From an uncultured Brevibacterium sp. (GTDB lineage: Bacteria > Actinomycetota > Actinomycetes > Actinomycetales > Brevibacteriaceae), in contig CABTZE010000006.1 of assembly GCA_902489215.1 (NCBI GenBank), positions 1 through 30,403 of the forward strand: a stretch of DNA of 30,403 nt. Reading direction: 5' to 3'. Positions 28,383 to 30,403 of the stretch are shown one piece after another (within the stretch, counting starts at the first letter, position 1; every line of letters begins with the position of its first letter). The notes under the pieces are model-generated. The model saw only the letters and a program-made list of their open reading frames with translations, was not told where the DNA came from and made no database searches. The position numbers and the translations under genes were made by a program.

Positions 28383-29582
28383 TCAGCGGCCCAGTCGCTG
28401 TGCGACCAGCTTTGCAATGATTTCACCGGCCCGCGGGCCGAGCGTAATGCCCCACATGCCGTGGCCGGATGCGACGAAGGTGCGCTGCGATACAGCTTCA
28501 ACACGCTCGCTGCCATCGGGGCTGACCGGGCGGGGACCCATCCAGTGATCCGTGGTGTTCTCCAGGTCGATTCCGCGAACCAGCGGGCGCAGGGCCTTCT
28601 TGATCGAGTCGATGCGCGCTGTGTTCATGGGCGCATCAGCCGGTAGGAACTCCATGGTTCCGCCCACGCGGACTTTGCCGCGGTAGGGCGTGACGACAAC
28701 ACTGACCGAGGGGAATCGCACAGGTTCGGTCGGCAGGAATTCGGGGTCGACTGACGCGGTGAACGAGTATCCGCGACCTGCCGCCATGCCGATGCGGGCC
28801 TTCTTGCCGTGGAGAGTTTCCAGCAGGTCGTCCGACCATACGCCGGCCGCGACGACAACCGCGTCACCGCCGTAGGAACGTCCCTTGCGATCGATGAGCC
28901 CAACACCGTTGTCGCCTTCATAGCCGGACACGACATCGGCGTCTTCGATGATGTTCACACCGGCAGCACGGCAGGCGTCAGCGAGAGCCTCCATGTAGGC
29001 CGGCGGGTCGATGTAGGCCTGGTCGCGCACCTGAGCGGCGTGCGTGATCTTGTCTGAGAAGAACGGCAGAACATCCGGCGAAACAACGTCGACGCTGCCT
29101 TCAAGACCCACCGAGTTGCTTTCAGCCATGCCTGCCTTCAGGCCTTCGAGACCGTCTGCGGTTTCAAAGCCCATCGTGAAGGTGGCCCGTGTCAGCGATG
29201 CCTTGACGCCGAGCTCTTCCATCCGACCGAAGGCCGCGAAAGCGTCCTTGAGAGCGGGGGCTTCAGCGCGCACGGACGCGGCGTAGCGCTTCTTCGTCAT
29301 CTGGGATGCGAACTTCGCCAGGAACAGCGCCAGGCGCGGCGAGAACGGCTGCGGCATGGACAGCGGAGCGTCCTTGTTGAGCATCATGTCGAAGCCGTTG
29401 ACCCACGCGCCGGGGGCGGCGAGAGGCTTCGTCATCGGGGGAACTACGAATCCTGCGTTGCCCCAGCTGGATCCGGCGGCGACACCGGTGCGCTCCAGGA
29501 CGGTCACCTCATGGCCGTCCGCGGCCAGGTGGAGTGCGCTGGAGAGCCCGACGAATCCGGCTCCGACTACGATGACGTGCAT
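28383..29582 (-). CDS. FAD-dependent D-amino-acid dehydrogenase-like oxidase (copy 2)
   Basis: The second copy of the tandem pair, again 399 residues when started at ATG 29582 (MHVIVVGAGFVGLSSALHLA), which follows a GAGGAGAG ribosome site. The frame stays open up to 29645, but that would run into the end of ino1. Motifs are as in copy 1: GAGFVGLSS, AAGSSWGNAGFVVPPM, GMAAGRGYSFTASV, VRVGGTMEFLP and GHGMWGITLGPRAGE. By eye more than half of the residues are identical, with most change in the middle third (about 110-200), which forms the substrate-binding side. This suggests two related enzymes of different specificity rather than a fresh duplication. The gene is 40 bp after ino1. Confidence 0.9.
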   Translation of the reverse strand: MHVIVVGAGFVGLSSALHLAADGHEVTVLERTGVAAGSSWGNAGFVVPPMTKPLAAPGAWVNGFDMMLNKDAPLSMPQPFSPRLALFLAKFASQMTKKRYAASVRAEAPALKDAFAAFGRMEELGVKASLTRATFTMGFETADGLEGLKAGMAESNSVGLEGSVDVVSPDVLPFFSDKITHAAQVRDQAYIDPPAYMEALADACRAAGVNIIEDADVVSGYEGDNGVGLIDRKGRSYGGDAVVVAAGVWSDDLLETLHGKKARIGMAAGRGYSFTASVDPEFLPTEPVRFPSVSVVVTPYRGKVRVGGTMEFLPADAPMNTARIDSIKKALRPLVRGIDLENTTDHWMGPRPVSPDGSERVEAVSQRTFVASGHGMWGITLGPRAGEIIAKLVAQRLGR

Positions 29583-29622
29583 TGACGATCTCTCCTCAGA
29601 GTGTTGTGTGTGTTGTGGCAGG

Positions 29623-30403
29623 TCAGCTGTCGGCTTCGCCGGCAATGAAGGCTTCTACGGCCGCGTGTGCGGCTTCGTCGTTCTGCTGGTGCGGCGGGGA
29701 CTTCATGAAGTACGACGATGCTGAGATGAGCGCACCGCCGATGCCGCGGTCCAGGCCGATCTTGGCTGCGCGCACGGCGTCGATGATGACGCCGGCGGAG
29801 TTCGGGGAGTCCCACACTTCGAGCTTGTATTCCAGGGAGACCGGGGCATCGCCGAAGTTGCGGCCCTCCAGGCGCACAAAAGCCCACTTGCGGTCATCCA
29901 GCCAGCCCACGTAGTCAGAGGGGCCGATGTGGACGTCGCGTTCGGCCAGTTCCGCCGAGGTGTTCGAGGTGACCGCCTGGGTCTTCGAGATCTTCTTGGA
30001 CTCCAGACGCTCACGTTCGAGCATATTCTTGAAGTCCATGTTGCCGCCGACGTTGAGCTGGTAGGTGCGGTCAAGGATTACGCCGCGCTCTTCGAACAGG
30101 CGAGCCATAACGCGGTGGGTGATCGTCGCACCGATCTGGCTCTTGATGTCGTCGCCGACGATCGGCACGCCTGCTTCTTTGAACTTGTCGTCCCATTCCT
30201 TAGTGCCCGCGATGAACACCGGAAGGGCGTTGACGAAGGCGACCTTCGCGTCGATTGCCGCCTGCGCGTAGTATTCGACGGCTTTCTGCGAGCCGACGGG
30301 CAGGTAGCACACCAGAACGTCGACCTCCGCCCACCGCAGCAGCGGGGGGAAGGTCAACCGGTCGGGCGCCGAGTCCCTCAAGGTTTTGGCGGAGGTCCTT
30401 CCC
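29623..30403 (-). CDS. ino1: myo-Inositol-1-phosphate synthase, 5' part outside the window
   Basis: The visible 259 residues are the C-terminal two thirds of inositol-1-phosphate synthase, an NAD-dependent enzyme that cyclises glucose-6-phosphate for mycothiol and phosphatidylinositol. Diagnostic blocks are VLVCYLPVGSQKA, FVNALPVFIAG, VPIVGDDIKSQIGATITHR, QLNVGGNMDF, ERLESKKISKTQAVTSN, DYVGWLDDRKWAFVRLEGR and EYKLEVWDSPNSAGVIIDAVR. The N-terminal NAD-binding loop lies beyond the right edge. A TTG at 30381 is not the true start, because the frame continues upstream. Residues near the edge (RLTFPPLLRW) are unlike the expected helix before VDVLV, which may be divergence or poor sequence at the edge. 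It heads the visible part of the dadA transcript. Confidence 0.93.
   Translation of the reverse strand, partial: GRTSAKTLRDSAPDRLTFPPLLRWAEVDVLVCYLPVGSQKAVEYYAQAAIDAKVAFVNALPVFIAGTKEWDDKFKEAGVPIVGDDIKSQIGATITHRVMARLFEERGVILDRTYQLNVGGNMDFKNMLERERLESKKISKTQAVTSNTSAELAERDVHIGPSDYVGWLDDRKWAFVRLEGRNFGDAPVSLEYKLEVWDSPNSAGVIIDAVRAAKIGLDRGIGGALISASSYFMKSPPHQQNDEAAHAAVEAFIAGEADS

Noticed and set aside
30300..30403. Possible frameshift in ino1 near the right edge
   Set aside because: Residues before VDVLV look atypical, but the frame is open to the edge and other frames do not give a better match.
1..30403. Search for CRISPR arrays, IS elements, integrases, toxin-antitoxin pairs, tRNA or rRNA genes
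   Set aside because: None seen; the window is ordinary chromosomal coding DNA with short gaps.

Overview
The window looks like chromosomal DNA of a high-GC Gram-positive bacterium (Actinomycetota). The signs are a WhiB-family regulator, a small acyl-CoA carboxylase epsilon subunit next to its beta subunit, DUF5998, a TIGR03089 protein, inositol-1-phosphate synthase (needed for mycothiol and phosphatidylinositol), strong GC bias and frequent GTG starts. A second type IIA topoisomerase A subunit (ParC type) with DUF5998 and a GNAT/acyl-CoA-synthetase fusion fits Micrococcales-like actinobacteria better than mycobacteria or corynebacteria. This placement is inference. I see no phage, IS element, CRISPR array, tRNA or rRNA.

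Layout. Positions 1-100 hold the tail of an unidentified plus-strand gene, and a terminator separates it from whiB2 (minus). Divergent from whiB2 is a plus-strand group: two coupled genes that I read as highly diverged FbiA- and FbiB-like proteins (coenzyme F420 biosynthesis family), then a TIGR03089 protein and a two-subunit 3-oxoacid CoA-transferase. Minus-strand manA follows. A minus-strand operon purK-purE-acyl-CoA dehydrogenase-LCP ligase spans 10758 to 6454. gtrA is divergent from purK and its end overlaps a phosphodiesterase-like gene paired with DUF5998. Next come the large protein acyltransferase (Pat) and parC on the plus strand. birA and a class III adenylate cyclase (minus) are divergent from accD-accE (plus). 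An MFS transporter and a DUF885 peptidase are divergent. The right end is minus strand: ino1 (5' end outside), two tandem dadA-like oxidases, a strong terminator, then a BI-1/YccA membrane protein coupled to a small unknown gene.

Themes. Much of the window concerns acyl-CoA chemistry: CoA transferase, acyl-CoA dehydrogenase, carboxylase AccD/E, biotin ligase and an acetyl-CoA-using lysine acyltransferase. A cAMP-producing enzyme is co-transcribed with birA. Cell-envelope functions also recur: ManA, LCP, GtrA and Ino1.

Regulation. Many first genes lack a Shine-Dalgarno and have a TANNNT -10 hexamer placed so that transcription should begin at the start codon itself. This is seen at scoA, purK, gtrA, pat, birA, accD and the DUF885 gene, and more weakly at the FbiA-like gene. 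It is the clearest regulatory pattern in the window and fixes several start codons. The most unusual content is the FbiA/FbiB-like pair: it keeps the whiB2-fbiA-fbiB gene order known from mycobacteria, yet lacks most of the family's catalytic motifs.
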